Shown piece after piece: positions 34,801 to 47,585 of a stretch of DNA of 64,000 nucleotides. The notes beneath the pieces are model-generated. The model made no database searches and was not told the DNA's origin. It was given only the letters and a program-made list of their open reading frames with translations. Positions within the stretch are counted from its first letter, which is position 1, and every line of letters starts with the position of its first letter. The translations under genes and the position numbers were made by a program. Source of the stretch: Steinernema hermaphroditum (taxonomy: Eukaryota > Nematoda > Chromadorea > Rhabditida > Steinernematidae); the NCBI GenBank assembly GCA_030435675.1, contig CM059622.1, positions 7,626,001 to 7,690,000 on the forward strand. The letters run 5' to 3'.

Positions 34801-37800
34801 AAATGAATAGAAGAGTTCTTACATGATCCGCGTTCAAAAACCAACTAAACGAAAGAATCATTGCCTGTGTGGTTTCCGGTTCATTTGCGTTTTCAATCAA
34901 AATCACCTCCACTTCTCGCATTTTGCATTTCATGGTGATGGTACCCACAGGACCAGCTGCAGGTGAGTTGTTTCCAGCTATAGGGCCACCTCCAGTCGCT
35001 GGAGTAGCAGCTTGTTTTGCAACAACTGCGGCGGATTCTGGAGGTTTTTCCTCGTCTTCTGGCAGAGCGGACACAACAAAGAAGCTCGAAAGAGCACCCA
35101 AAAATTCCGGACACAGACAAAGGAAGAATGAAGTTGAAGTGAACTCCACTGGAAACAACACTGTGAAGAATCTACGAAAGAACTGGCTTACGGTGCTTAT
35201 TTGCCTTTGAATCTTGTCTGAAGCGAAGCGACACAAACGGTTCTTCACTGTCCTTATTCATCGAACTTTTCTTGTCCAACAGGCGAGTGATCTTAGTGGC
35301 TCCAGGGCGTTGGTCATCCATCGTGAACGTATGTAGGCTGATAGCAACATCCATATATCCACTTTCCGTGATTGAGCCACTCATCTTAAGGCGCTTCAAA
35401 GTCATCGAGGCGAAGGCTGCGTCTTGATCTCGTATGGTGATGCCGTTTTCCAGCTACAATCATCAAATACAAATCGAAATCCTGCACAAACATATCATAC
35501 CATAGCGGAGTCTCCTGAATAGAGCGAAGCAGAAATGGCATTCATTTGGAATTTAAAGGCGATTCGCCTGGCATCGGTAGCTTCTGCAGTGGGCTGTGCA
35601 GGGGATACTTGTGCAGCACTTGTCGGCTTTCTCTCCACGGAGGCAGTGACAACTTTGCATTCTTTGGTATCCTTGGCTTGTTTCTGAGACTGCAAGGTGA
35701 TCGGCTTGGAAGCTGTTGCAGAAACAGGAACAGGAGCAGGTGGAACGTTTTCGGCGAGGTTGCCCGAGAGAATGCGCATCATAGTAGAATACTCATGTTG
35801 TGACATGCTCACCTAAATCCAATGATGTAAGATTACTATCTCCGGAACGCAACTTACATCGATAAGAGGCAGTTCAGCATCGACATATATTTCTGGAATA
35901 TCCTTATACCAAGCAAACGACAGATTCCGGTACAGCTTCACAGTGAATGTCATGGGTTTCAGAATCTCCATCTTTGATTTGATTTCATGCGTATTTGGGG
36001 AGAGCGTCCCCGACCCGCAATTGATGGACTTCAGTTCCACAACCATGTTGTCGATGACAGCCTTCGGCTGCTTCGGGTCACAGGTGAAGCTGTTGATCAC
36101 GTTGAGCTGACCGAAGTCAAGCATAACCACCTCGTACGAGGTCGATTTTCGCGGGACGACAATGGTTGGCGCGGCGAGCTCCACGTCCAAGTGGATCTTC
36201 GGCGGCGACTCCTCCATAAGCTGTTTCACCCTCTGCGCAGATTCTGTGGCCTTCTCGGTCGCCGCTGCTTGTGCACGAGCTGCGGCTGACGCAGCTTCTG
36301 CCTGGAAGGGACCAATCCAGTTCTGAAATATAAGTTGGTTATGTGTTTGCCGGAAATGAACGAACTCACCAAAAGACGGCTGACCCAGATGTTCAAGAAC
36401 ACGAATCGGAGCTGGGCGAACCGGACCTTCACGGACATATCTACGTCCGTTTCGCGCATAGCGAGCTTCTCTTCTGGAGTTCTGTTGTACTGTACGAAGT
36501 CCATATGAAACATCTCCTTTTGACCACAGACGATCAGAAGATTCCTATGAACAGCTCTAGCGGTGCAGTCTTCGATTCTTATCGCCTTCAGTCCTGCTGT
36601 GGCTTGAATGGTCTTGACTTTCATCACAACTTTACACGTGACACTCTCTATTGCCATCATCTATAACAAAGACGGTCAGACACATTCGATACCTGAACCT
36701 ACCGTATCAAGACATTTGTTAGATCCTATGAAAAGACCCAAGGAGTCGACTTTGGCCTTCAGACGGGTCTTTATGATCGCATTGGGATCCACAATTTTTT
36801 CACTATTTATGCGCTTCGGGTGTGGCTCTTTCTTGGATCCGGTACGGGTACGCGAAGACGATCGAACTCTGTCAGAAAGGCGAGAACCGACGCTCAGCTG
36901 ACTGATCTTGCGGGTGAGCATTCGCGACTGGCGCTCGACAGTCGCATTTACTTCATGTGCCCTCTCCGGCTCCTTCGCCTGAACTTCAGCCACCTTCGCC
37001 GACAACTGCTCTCCGAACTGCTTCAAACTCATCAACGCTTCCTGAACAAGCACGGAGTGAGTGAAGACAAATGGGTACACATCTCACCTGGTGGAGCGTG
37101 ACATTTAAGCTCTTGAACTCCACATCAAGAGCTTGTTCTGTCATTTTATAATCCGTCTCAAATAAGGGGCTCTCTGGGTTTGCCTAAATGCACAATGCTT
37201 AACTGGCTTTCACGCATACACTGTCCCTACCGAGATAAAGGCCATTTTTACGAGGAATTCCTCTTGTGAATGTACATTGTCGATCACATAAAGTGTTTCT
37301 CTCCGAGTGTCAAGAGAGCGGAACTGTGGCTGTTCGACCGTGAGGTCTCCAAGATGCATCTTTAGAATAAAGTCATGGGTACGCATCTGAAACTTGCATC
37401 CCATTCTGTTCAGCATGACCCTGACTTGAACAGCGTTCTGGGTCCCGATGATCACTCCAACTTGATTCAGAGAAAGGTTCATCTCCAGCTGAACCTGCTG
37501 ATCGTTGATTGCCGACTTTTCTTCGGGTTTCTGCAGTTCGTGTTCTCCAGTTTCTTCAGTATCTGATCCAGCCGCAGAACTCTCGAGTGGCGAACGTTTA
37601 ATCACCTCTTGTCCCTCCGCTATTTCATCCACTTCCATGATGGCCTTCATCTTAGCTCGATCCTTCAACTTCACTTGGGGAGTTTTGAAGTCTCCCAACT
37701 TCGTTTCCAAGCTTTCTTCCGGTGGTGGTGTTGGGATACTCAGAACGACCTTCAGGAGTTTTAAAAGGCGTTCATCTGACAACTGAACGATAATGTCCGG

Positions 37801-40482
37801 AAGATCGCCAAAGAGACGCACTCTGCAATAACCAGAAATAAAAAAAACTAATCTGGGAGACTTACTTAGGCAGCCGCAGGTCATCAATGGAGGATTTATG
37901 AATGCCAAACACGCATCCTGTAGGACGAATTATGTGTAGTGGAGAATCTATGACGCTCTTAGCATCAACACAATCCTTGTATGTGTCGGCGAAAACCAAA
38001 CGGATGTCAAATAGACGCACCTCGAACTTGTCGTATGCTTTCTCCATCAGTGTTCGAAGACGCTCATTCGTAATCTACAATGTGAAACGAGGGTTACGCT
38101 GTATTAGTGTTACTTTGGTCTTACATCGTCGCACGATCCTCTTACGTCGGAAGTCGATTTAATGGTGAGAGTTCCGAGATCAGCAACGAGGTTCAGTTTA
38201 TTTTCGTCGAAAATACCACCTTCCGAAATCACGACAGTGGCTGGGTCGACATGAATGTCGAGATGCAGCTTCGTTCTGTATTCCACGGCATGGGCTAATC
38301 CGGTAACTGATCTTGACTTCACCTCCTCGTAACGGTTCATGGCAGCAGCCGTAAGTTGGTTAAGACGAACAGATTCTGGGGGCTGGAACACGTCGATTGC
38401 TTTGTTCACGGCCGGCGCATGATATTTGACCAGGATTGGAGCAATGGCTAGTTTCACCAGCTGGTCGTAGTCGCCCACGAGAGGATTCGTTTCAAATTCG
38501 GCGCACAGCCACGTGCTTCCCGGCTTGGCCATGGTCACCATAGGTCGACCGAGACCTTCCATAGCCAGCGACTGAATCGATGTCTTCACACTAAAAGAGT
38601 TCATTGGTTTCACTTTCACTTCGCTGATACTCTTACTGGATTGCACGAGCAGATGGACGTTGTTCTACGTGAGTCACGAGATTGGCGAACTGCAGTCGGA
38701 GGGCATCTTCTACAACCACAGCTAGCTTGTTGAGATTCAGATGGATGATGTTCTCGATGAAGAACTTTGGGTAATCCGTGGGAGGAGTGTTCTCCTGAAG
38801 TGCATCACTTAAGACAAGTTCCGAAGTCGGATGAAACCTGATAGTCAATAGCTTCGAAAAGTTTCGCTTTCTCTTCTGGTGTCATGACTTCATTGAACTT
38901 CGAAACAATGTCGCTTCCTCCTTTAGGCTGTTCGGCTGGCTCGGCCGGTTTGCTACCTCCCCACCATGACTTCGCCCAGTTCATCCAACCCTGTGGTTGA
39001 TCTTCAAGCCGCATCAGGCCCCTTCGGTCGATTTCCATCTCAGCTTGCTGTCGGGCCACGTTCACGTTGAATACATCGAGCTCCTTCTCTGCTCTCTACA
39101 AAACAGAGATTTACCTCACTATGAGAATTTTGCTCACTTCGATAAGTTTCTTATCCTCGGTAGCCAAATTCTTTTCCGTTTGATTCCGAACCCATGCATC
39201 CCGATAATCGCGGACAAGCTTCCGATGTTTTTTCATACGCTGCCATGACCAATTGTGTTTCTTACGACGAATCACTTCTTGGAGGACGCATTCGTACGCG
39301 AATTTCCACCTGTACCGATTGAATAGAACGTGGACGAACTTTGTGAACTAACCATTCTTTGTAATGGCATCGATACTCAAGGAGATTCGGGCGGTACTTA
39401 AGGTACTTCGACGCAAGATTAAAGCGCTCTTGAGCTTCCAGGAACAGGAGGATATCTTGGTACTGGAACTTCCCCACACATAAGGCCAGCTGCTCCATTC
39501 CAACTCTCAAATCAATTTTCGGAATTTTGTAGTTAGAATCGTCAGTTTCTGGCTTCTGGTTGAGCGAGAGTTTGGCCTCCATCGTAATGGGCTCCAAAAT
39601 GTACTTGAAGCCCTTCGGTCGGTTGTCTTTCGTTGATATACTGGCAAGCATTTGCTTTTTTATTTCTTCCTTGGACTCCAGATCCGAAATAAGTTCAGAA
39701 TGCGAATTCCAGTAAACGGCGAGGTTGCTCATTGTGATCAGCTTGTGGATAATCTTGACCGTTTCCTTGTGAATAGTCGGTTTCCAATTCGCGTCAGTCG
39801 TCTAAATGTTCGTTGAATGTTTACAACAAAATCTGTAGAAACCTGGAAATCGAGTCCTTCGAGGGAGACTCCGGCAACGAAAGGACGATGGCGGTTCGTG
39901 TATTTGTCCTCGTAGCGGACATGGATGCTGCGAATCTTCACCTGGAGGTTCTTGATGACCTGAGTCACCATCTTTTCTGCGAACGTGTCCTGCTGTGGAT
40001 CTCGAGGCTCTGGAAGGAAATTGCGTCATGTTTCCAATCCATGCAAATACTGAGTACTTCTCTTGTTCTTCCGGGCCTCCTCCAGTCGGGTCAACGCCTT
40101 CTGCTTCACATCTTGCGCATTCTTATTTGCCTTTTCCTCGCTGTAAACGACACCCTTGTTTGGCACGACGATAAGGAAAAGACCCTCGATGTCGGCAATC
40201 ACAGGTTCTGTGTAAAGGTTCTTCCATGGAATTTTCAGCACCAGGTTGGACAGAAACCCGAATTTCAACTTCACTGGGAGGTCCAACTCGTCTAGTGCTG
40301 TTTCCTTCACTTCCAAATTATCCAATTTTACGTCACCTAAGGAATGAGGCGACAAACTGGAAGTTAAACAGGATGTTCAAACCTCCCCATATTCCGATGT
40401 TCAACTGCGACGCATCCAAATTGTCAACGAAGTCGCCGAGGAATCTGTTGAGGAGATCGGCGACAAGACTTTCGAACACCAT
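28848..40482 (-). CDS. vps-13: VPS13 lipid-transfer protein
   Basis: VPS13 is a bridge-like protein that moves phospholipids at organelle contact sites. The start at 40482 gives [20 protein letters not shown] then [12 protein letters not shown], the chorein N-terminus. [12 protein letters not shown] and [20 protein letters not shown] follow at 40240-39900. The long repeating-beta-groove middle is spread over many short exons with mostly 40-60 base introns. The VAB (SHR-BD) region is visible near 32540-30620, including [15 protein letters not shown] and [14 protein letters not shown]. The ATG2_C-like block at 29813-29436 contains [20 protein letters not shown] and [22 protein letters not shown]-terminal PH-like segment ([14 protein letters not shown]) precedes the end [11 protein letters not shown]. 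From the span I estimate over 3,000 residues, the size of VPS13A/C-type proteins. I saw no frame break, but not every junction was checked. Confidence 0.92.
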
Positions 40483-43137
40483 TGCGGCGTCCTCTGAAAC
40501 AGATCCGAATGAAGAAAACAAAAAGAAACGGAACGAAAGGAAGCCGCGGAGAGAAAAACAGGTAATCACGAGAGATGCACGACCACAAACAAGGCTGTCG
40601 CCGAGAAAGCGAGAAGAAGATAAGCGTCAGTGGAGATACGTCGTATCGTCAATTGATACATGCAAGCGAGCAGCTTTTTAGGGGAGAGAAGCGCCAAACA
40701 AACATAAAGCAGCACAACGACGCGAGTTGTTTACAACTCTGATAGTCACACATCCGTGCCAAGAATTCCGAAGAACTTCCAGGCGGGAAGAACACCTGAA
40801 AGCGCGCTGGCCAATATATAAACGCAGACAGAGAATAGTTGAAACTTGAATTTTAGTGGGGTTACACGTCCGCCCTTTCTGTTTACGAGGCAACAAACGG
40901 AGGACGCGCCAGAGGAAAACAAGCGGTTGCGTCAGTGAATGCTAATTCAAGGACGACGCGGAGGGAGAAGAACCGAAGGGAGCGAATCGCTCCTTTCGAA
41001 ATCCATCCATCGCACCTGCGAGCTATTCAAAACAAACAAGTAAAGATAACTCGTACAGATCGGCGATAGCGCGTGTTTGCTTGTTCGTTTTCGACCGAAT
41101 ATGGAGATGAGAGATGAATCACTTTCGACACATTACAGTCTTTCGGGCAACTCGAACATGTGTTAAACAACGGCGGGCGGTGATAAATTGCTCCTACACT
41201 TTCGATCGTGTTCGTTTCGGAAATTTGAAGAGAACAACAGCTCCGTCAAACGCTCGACTGTCATACGTACAAAGGATCCAGAGGCGTTGGCGCGCCGTGG
41301 CATTTCAAAGGTTGGATCGATCAGTTCGCTTCAGAGTGACTCACCGAAACAGAACGGTCGGAGAGCAGTGCGGTTCCCGTCCTCCACTCGAACCGCCCGA
41401 GAATTCCCCAATTAACGATAACAACGCCGCGCAATTCCACCGTCTCTTCGGTGCCCGAAATTTCAAACACCGAGCAACTCATCGCCGCCGCGATCGATCC
41501 GATCGCCGAAACTCTACACAAAACAACATCTTCTAAACGGCACCTCAAAAAGAGGCGAACGACAGGTGATCGGAAGTGCCGTCGGAGGGTTTGTTGCGGT
41601 CGACAAACATCTCGTCGGAAGAGAACGGATTCGGACTTTTTCAGGGAAAGCTGAACTTCGGTGCGGGACAGCTGGATGTCCCCGTCCCGTGTACACAACG
41701 TGACCAAACTCCCAAATACAAGAAACAAACGACAGCACTTCCGCAAGACGGCCATAGTACCCTGCATTTGCCGCGCCAGGGCGATCGCGGCAGGAACCAA
41801 CAATTCCGATCGCCCTTTGCTCCTAGATCCATCATTTTCATAGGACTTACCGGAAAATTGGTGTGCATTTTCATTTTTCTTTTCATAGCACTCCATTTAT
41901 CACCAAAATATGTAGGAAGAACACAAAAATAAGACTAAAAGGGCTTCAGGGCCTTATGCAGCAAGTGCATTTTCTTGTTTTACGCATAGCGTACACTTTC
42001 TTTTCTGTTATATTCATTTCCACACCCCTTCACAAAGCTATCCACACGAAATTCACCGATCAAAAGCCACGGTCCATGGAAATTTCACAGTTTTTGGAGA
42101 ATTCTTCTGTAACTGTATCTGCAGTTGGCGTGGCAAGCCCATCGTGGCGAGACCCACGAGAGATATCGCCGTCTTCTTTTCGCTGCTCAAATGTGAAATT
42201 TACATAGACCGATGTGTTCAACTAACCAATCTTGTCAAGGTACCTTTGCGGACGAGCGTGTTAAAAAGAATGAACGAAATCTGCGAAACAGAAAACATTT
42301 CTGTTATATCGTACAGAAGACCTACCTTCAGCTCATGTTTTGTGTTCTTCCTACATATTTTGGTGATAAATGGAGTGCTATGAAAAGAAAAATGAAAATG
42401 CACACCACTTTTCCGGTGAGTCTTATGAAAATGATGTATCTAGGAGCAAAGGGCGATCGGAATTGTTGGTTCCTGCCGCGATCGCCCTGGCGCGGCAAAT
42501 GCAGGTTACTATGGCCGTCTTGCGGAAGTGCTGTCGTTTGTTTCTTGTCTCCCAAATGATCTGTTTCGATCGTCTTTTTGTTTACGAAAACTAAGCCATC
42601 AAAGATCTCTGAATCTGCAGCGTGACCGTCACTGCTCAGCAACCGTTTCCCAGGAACGATTATCTGTGGAGCTCCTTCCCCAACCGGACCACTTTTGTGT
42701 CTCTCGCGCTACCACCTCTTCTTATCATCGGAACGTGCTTTTCAACTTCCCTTATCAGCCACGAACCCCCGTACTCCTAGCCTCAAAGATGCACTCGGCC
42801 AGCCTCTTCGGAGCTTCTGCCTCTCCTTGAGCATCGAGGTCGTCGGGGCACGTGCGCTGTTCGAAGAAGAGCCCACCCGTTCGCCAGACGCGTTGAGTCT
42901 TCTCCGGCGTCCCCTAATCGGTCACATGGTGATCGACGACTTCTTGGTCGAGGGAGGTGCGATTCGCGGCGCGATTCCCCTTTGCGCCGTTTCCACCTTT
43001 TGCAGCCTCGTGGATCTCATCGCACTCAGTCGCGGGAAAGTCGATCCGAGAGGCGGATCTTCGCTCACCGGCACCGCCTCGAAAGTCGCCTCGAAGCGGC
43101 GCGCTCTCCGTCGACTCCACTCGAGTGGGCAAAAAGT
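40483..43137. promoter_or_regulatory. Divergent spacer between VPS13 and the DUF4773 gene
   Basis: This 2.65-kb spacer separates two divergent genes. It contains the large inverted repeat described next. A 191-codon minus-strand frame at 41896-41324 crosses its left arm, but I recognise no domain in it. The part next to VPS13 (40570-41100) is A/G-rich and shows no structure. No TATA box was identified with confidence. Confidence 0.45.
41719..42549. repeat. Inverted repeat with ~210-bp arms facing both neighbouring genes
   Basis: The left arm (41719-41927, read on the minus strand) and right arm (42339-42549, plus) share about 210 bases at roughly 95% identity by eye. Shared strings include TTTTGGTGATAAATGGAGTG, AAAGGGCGATCGGAATTG and TTGCGGAAGTGCTGTCG. 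The spacer is about 410 bases. Each arm contains a good splice donor in the same place (TCCG|GTAAGT on the left, TCCG|GTGAGT on the right). The arms point outward, one toward VPS13 and one toward the DUF4773 gene. It could be a foldback transposon or a duplicated promoter and leader-exon segment. Confidence 0.8.
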
Positions 43138-44641
43138 ATGAACGTCTTTGGTGGTCTTCTCCTTCTTGGCCTCGTAGCCCTCGTTCAGGTGAGCTTCTTT
43201 CCGCCACGACGGCTCTTGTTCTTCTGCGAGAGAGTCCTCTTGACAGCAGAGGCCCACTAGAGCCTTTCCATTTTTTTTTTTGAATAGCAAACGGGACACA
43301 AACAGGACGATAAATCAAGATGAGTCGTCCAGATGCTGCGAACATGTAGTCGATTCCAATCCCCTTTTGGCGTTGATCACTGATCCGCCACCGATTTTCT
43401 CACCTTCCCACACACGCCCGTGTCCAAGCGGGCGCGCTTTCCCTTTCGCGAACTTCTCTCCCCACAAGGCGATCGCCCCTGTTTACCGCTTCGAAGGCGA
43501 AAACTCGCTTCCGAATTCGTTTCTCTCCCGGCGCCCTTCGATTCGCAGAAGTTAGCGAAATCGATAGCGAAACCCCTCCGACCAAAAGTCGAAAAGCGCG
43601 CGCCTAAAATGGGTTTTCCAGGCGAATCCCTACCTGGACGTCCATCTCAGAGCCCACGCGCCCTTCGTCGTCTGCGTCGACGGCGCGCGGTGCAACATCT
43701 CCTACTCGTTCGTCCTCCTCCACGCCAACAACCATCATAACCTGCAGGTAGAGGGCACTTCAGGGCCTGGGAGCATATGCCTTATCTCTGCAGAGTCTCC
43801 TCCTCCAGGAGCCCTCCTGCCTCCGGAAGATTCGCGATGACACCTTCGAGGAGCACACGGTCGTGGCGCTCACGCGATCCCTCCGTCGGTCTCACGGCAA
43901 AACGTTCGTCGGAGTGCAGCTCTCTGACTTACCTCCCGGAACTCAAGGTACCCTCAGGTGACTTCCTCGACCTTCAGCCCCGTGCAGATTTCTACCTCGT
44001 CGACGTGACCGACACGATCCACCTCGGAGAACGCGCCAAGATCCTCTCCAGCTCCGAGGACTTCTTGATCTCCGTTGTCGCCCATCGTCGCCACGAGTCC
44101 GCTATCCGGGAGATCCCGTGGGGATCGGATTCAGTGCACCGGGGTCGTCCGTCGGAATCGGACGGATGCCAGTGCGTGACGAAGAACTGTGGATGCTGTG
44201 AGCACCTTGTCATCAAGAAGATCCACCTCGATGACAACGGTACCTCTCCCCTCCTCTGTCCTCATGTTACCCTTTCAGCTTGCTTGAACATCACCTACCT
44301 CTCCGAGGACATCGGCGTCAGGCTCGCCTTCTCCGTCAACGAGCGCATCTACGTCTCCCGAGAGATCTCACGTAAGCCCCTCCCCAGAGACCTCATCGGG
44401 TCCCCCTTGCAGTGAGAAACCCACCTCCCTTTTGCTTCGATGTCCCCCATCTCCGTGAGTTCGCCTCCATCTGCATCAGGCTGTACGATGTGAGTGGACG
44501 CTCCCTCTCTCCCACGTGACCCATTGCTTACAGGTCCACACATCGCGGACTCAGGTCAGCGGCTGCGCAGAACTGGACGCCAAGCTCTACCACGTCCACG
44601 TGGCCCGTGTGCACCTCGGCTGCTTCACAATCCCGATCTGA
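43138..44641 (+). CDS. Secreted DUF4773-family protein
   Basis: Exons are 43138-43188, 43622-43747, 43794-44239 (interrupted by GTACCCTCAG at 43948-43957), 44279-44371, 44413-44489 and 44534-44641, about 296 residues. Residues 1-18 are a signal peptide (MNVFGGLLLLGLVALVQA). The Cys-rich centre CQCVTKNCGCCEHL and the C-terminal pattern RNPPPFCFDVPHLREFASIC with IRLYD and LGCF match DUF4773, a family of secreted arthropod and nematode proteins of unknown function. All introns have GT/AG ends. The exception is a 10-base string that must be removed to keep the frame between PPGTQ and GDFLDLQ; otherwise TGA follows at once. The stop lies 49 bases from the convergent receptor gene, so the 3' ends must overlap or nearly so. 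Confidence 0.78.
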
Positions 44642-44690
44642 TCGACGTTTCTCTGCTGTACATAACACCATGAATACGAGTACATGTGAC

Positions 44691-47576
44691 CTAGAGCTCC
44701 ACGGGGCGGGCCACACGAAGCGGGTGCAGAGGTACGAACTCGACGGGTATCTCGGCGTCGGAGGCTTCCATTGCCTCCGTCGTCGTCGGCTCCGTCTTGG
44801 GCCGCGAGGTCTTCCGCTCGTCGAAGGACTTCTTGACGTCGTTCCACGCAGACTCAAAGACCGAAGAGGACTGCGCTTGCGCCGTCGCCTTTCTGATCAG
44901 CTCGAAGGCCGAGGCGAAGATGGCCACGAGGAGGCCGACTAGCTACAGAGAAGCGAGGGGTTACTGTAGGATGGGGACGCTATACCAGGACGATGAAGAT
45001 GCCTCCGACGGAGCGGGCGCCGAGCTCCGTCTGCGTGGCCTTCTGGGGGTTGCAGATGCCGCCTCCTCGCTTCTTCTTCCACCACTTCTCCTTCAGCTCG
45101 GTGAGTACGGTAGTCTCCTGGAGGCGGAGGATGGCGGTGGAGATCGGTTCGCGGTACGGAGAGCCTGAATAGCGGTCGTCGGGGGAGGCATTGGGTGCAG
45201 ATACCCTTCGGGAGGCCGATACCGTACCCCTTCTGGTCGAGAAGGCCTCCGATCTGCATGAGTTGGCAGTTGCGCTCGACGGCGTACTCGAGCATCGAAG
45301 ACTCCATGAGGTAGGCGTAGTCGGAGGAGAGGACGCGGTCTATGCCCTCGCGGCTCGAGTTGACGAACAGGCCAGGCTGGCTCGTCATCGTCTTCCACAT
45401 CTTCTCGTAGATGTCGATCTTCGACTCCTGAAGCGCTCCTTCGAGTCCTCCGATCCCACCAACGGACTCACGTTGAAGAAGGTCATGGTGGAGCCCCGGC
45501 CCAGGGTACCGTACTTGATCTTGGTCTGTTCGGCGAGGTCGTCGGCGCTCTCTATCGGGGAGACCATGCGTTGCGCGGTGAGGAAGGCGGCAAGGTTGGC
45601 GGTGTAGGAGGAGATGAAGATGAGCGTGAAGAGCCACCAGAAGGCGGCGCCGAGTCGTGTGCTCCCGGCCCGGGGGCTGAGGTCGCAGCCCTGCTGCATC
45701 AGGGAGCTGACGGTGAACCAGAAGGAGTTAAAAAGGGTGAACTGGTTGGGACACTCGACGAAGGCGCCGTCGTCGACCTCGCGGAGGCTCTCGTAGGGCG
45801 AGATCTTGGCGAGGAGCCAGATTGCCGCCGAGGTGACGATGTAGGAGGCCGTCATCGAGATCCACACCTCGACGGAGAGGGGCGAGAGGAAGGCGAAGAG
45901 CGAGGGATGCGTCTCCTCGGGCTTCTTGAAGAGGATCGAGATGCCAAGGTGCATGTAGGGGACGGTGAAGTCGATGACCTCGCTACGTGAGTAGGAGATG
46001 GTAAGGGAGGCGACGGCCAGGTCGGCCTCGCCGGACTGCAGCTCACCCACCATGCCGTTCCACTTGCCGTGCGCCTCCTTGACGCCGTAGGATTTGTCGC
46101 GCACCTCGTGGAGCACGTAGCGGAAACCCCGCACCTCGGCGATCCTCTGCAGAAGGTCGATGAGGTACCCTTCGTAGCGCTCGTTCCCCGTCAGGTTCTG
46201 TCGGTCCGCCTCCTCCTTCACCATCACGAACGGTTCCTCCTGGAAGCAGGGCTCAGAGGGAGAGTAGAGCCACTGGCGCCTACCAAGTAGATGGTCACTT
46301 TGAGGGTCTTGTTTCGGATAGAGGTGCTTTTCCCCTCCATCCGCGTCGGAACGTTTTGATCGAAGTTGAGACGTTGCTTCGCGGTATCCCACTGGCAGAA
46401 CTAAACGAACTCTTCGAGGTCGTCGGCAGGGGTACGGTACCCGGTCGAAGGAGGTTTCGTTCCTCCTGATGACGATCTGAATCGTTTGATTCGCCCGTCG
46501 GCCGTCTTCGCCCAGTGCCACCGGTCCTGAGAGGCCCGCGAGGCTCCTCCGGAGGACGGCCTCGCGGATGGCGCGTCCCGTGGAGAAGGGCACCTCGCAG
46601 CTCCTCTGCTCGTCGGGGTACCCGATCGGATGCAGCGAGTGGTTCAGAAGCCGAATCGTGTCGGACCACACAGCGAGGTGGAGCTGAAGCGGCGCTGGAG
46701 GGCGCTTGTGAGGTGCCTACCGGGATGGTGTACTTCGAGGCGGAGGAAATGATGCCGGCGCGCGAGAGGAACTCGTGGATGCGCCGGGCATCCTCGGAGA
46801 AGTAGTCGACCATCGAGAAGGCGGTGATATTGCAGCGCGCCCAGAGGGCGCCCTCCATCTGGAGGAGCGTCGCGTCGGGGTGTGTGAGGACGTAGCTGAA
46901 GTCCTTCGAGCACATTCCGAGCATGTTCGCCTCGCGCAGCACTTCGGGGAGACCCCGTGGCTCCGTGTGGACGACGATGTTCCTCGCGTTCATCTGGATC
47001 TTCAGCCTCTTCAGGATCGGACCGTAGTCCCCCTCCGATGGGAGCACTTTCGGAGTGACTTTCAGGTGCTCGATGAAGTAGCTCTCCGTGACGAGGTTCT
47101 GGATCTCGGTGAACTCTGAACCCGCCCTTTGGGACCCTCGCGCCGCGAACCCACCTTCGGCCGTCCTCTGGAGGAGCACGACGTTGTGCCATCGCTGGTG
47201 CTTCAAGAAGCCGAGCGCCGCGGTGCCGAAGGTCCGGAAGTCGGGGAAGAGGTCGACGGCGCTGTCCTCGAACTGCTGGAGAAGACTGCGCGGCGCAAGG
47301 CGGAAGTAGGGGATCCCGATGGTGTCGGCAAAGTTCGCCGCTAGGAAGTCGTAGGGGAACTCGTTCGGGAGGAACAGTGCCAGCATCCCCCGTACGTGCG
47401 CGCGGCAGACTGCAACGGAGCATTCGGAGCTGTGAAATCGCCTCGGAAGGTACTCTGTTCGACGATTCTGTTGGACGGCCGAATCGCCATGAACTCGACG
47501 TGCCAGTGCGAGAGATGATAGAACTCGAGCAACGCTGAGAAAGCGTCCCTCTCCGCATCGCTGCTCAGGAACACAC
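44691..47576 (-). CDS. Kainate-type ionotropic glutamate receptor subunit (5' end not found)
   Basis: Exons are 47576-47454, 47409-46721, 46683-46441, 46400-46284, 46239-45472, 45427-45205, 45164-44986 and 44942-44691, about 864 codons with intact phase. The order is an amino-terminal domain from [13 protein letters not shown], ligand-binding S1 ([33 protein letters not shown]), M1, the pore loop [15 protein letters not shown]3 [16 protein letters not shown]2 ([25 protein letters not shown]), M4 [16 protein letters not shown] and a short tail. The pore site is Gln (MQQG), the Ca2+-permeable form. Wording is closest to kainate receptors, hence GLR-3/GLR-6-like among worm genes. Exon 1, with the signal peptide, is missing: the first visible exon starts in phase after CCTTTCAG. 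A foldback repeat occupies the place where it would be expected. Confidence 0.88.
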
Positions 47577-47585
47577 CTGAAAGGT

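Noticed and set aside
41321..41896. 191-codon minus-strand open frame across the left palindrome arm
   Set aside because: No recognisable domain, and the right arm's mirror frame stops soon after the repeat ends. Its Met and early part are repeat sequence.
42695..43141. 148-codon plus frame before the DUF4773 start
   Set aside because: No family match; the DUF4773 signal peptide begins cleanly at 43138 in another phase.
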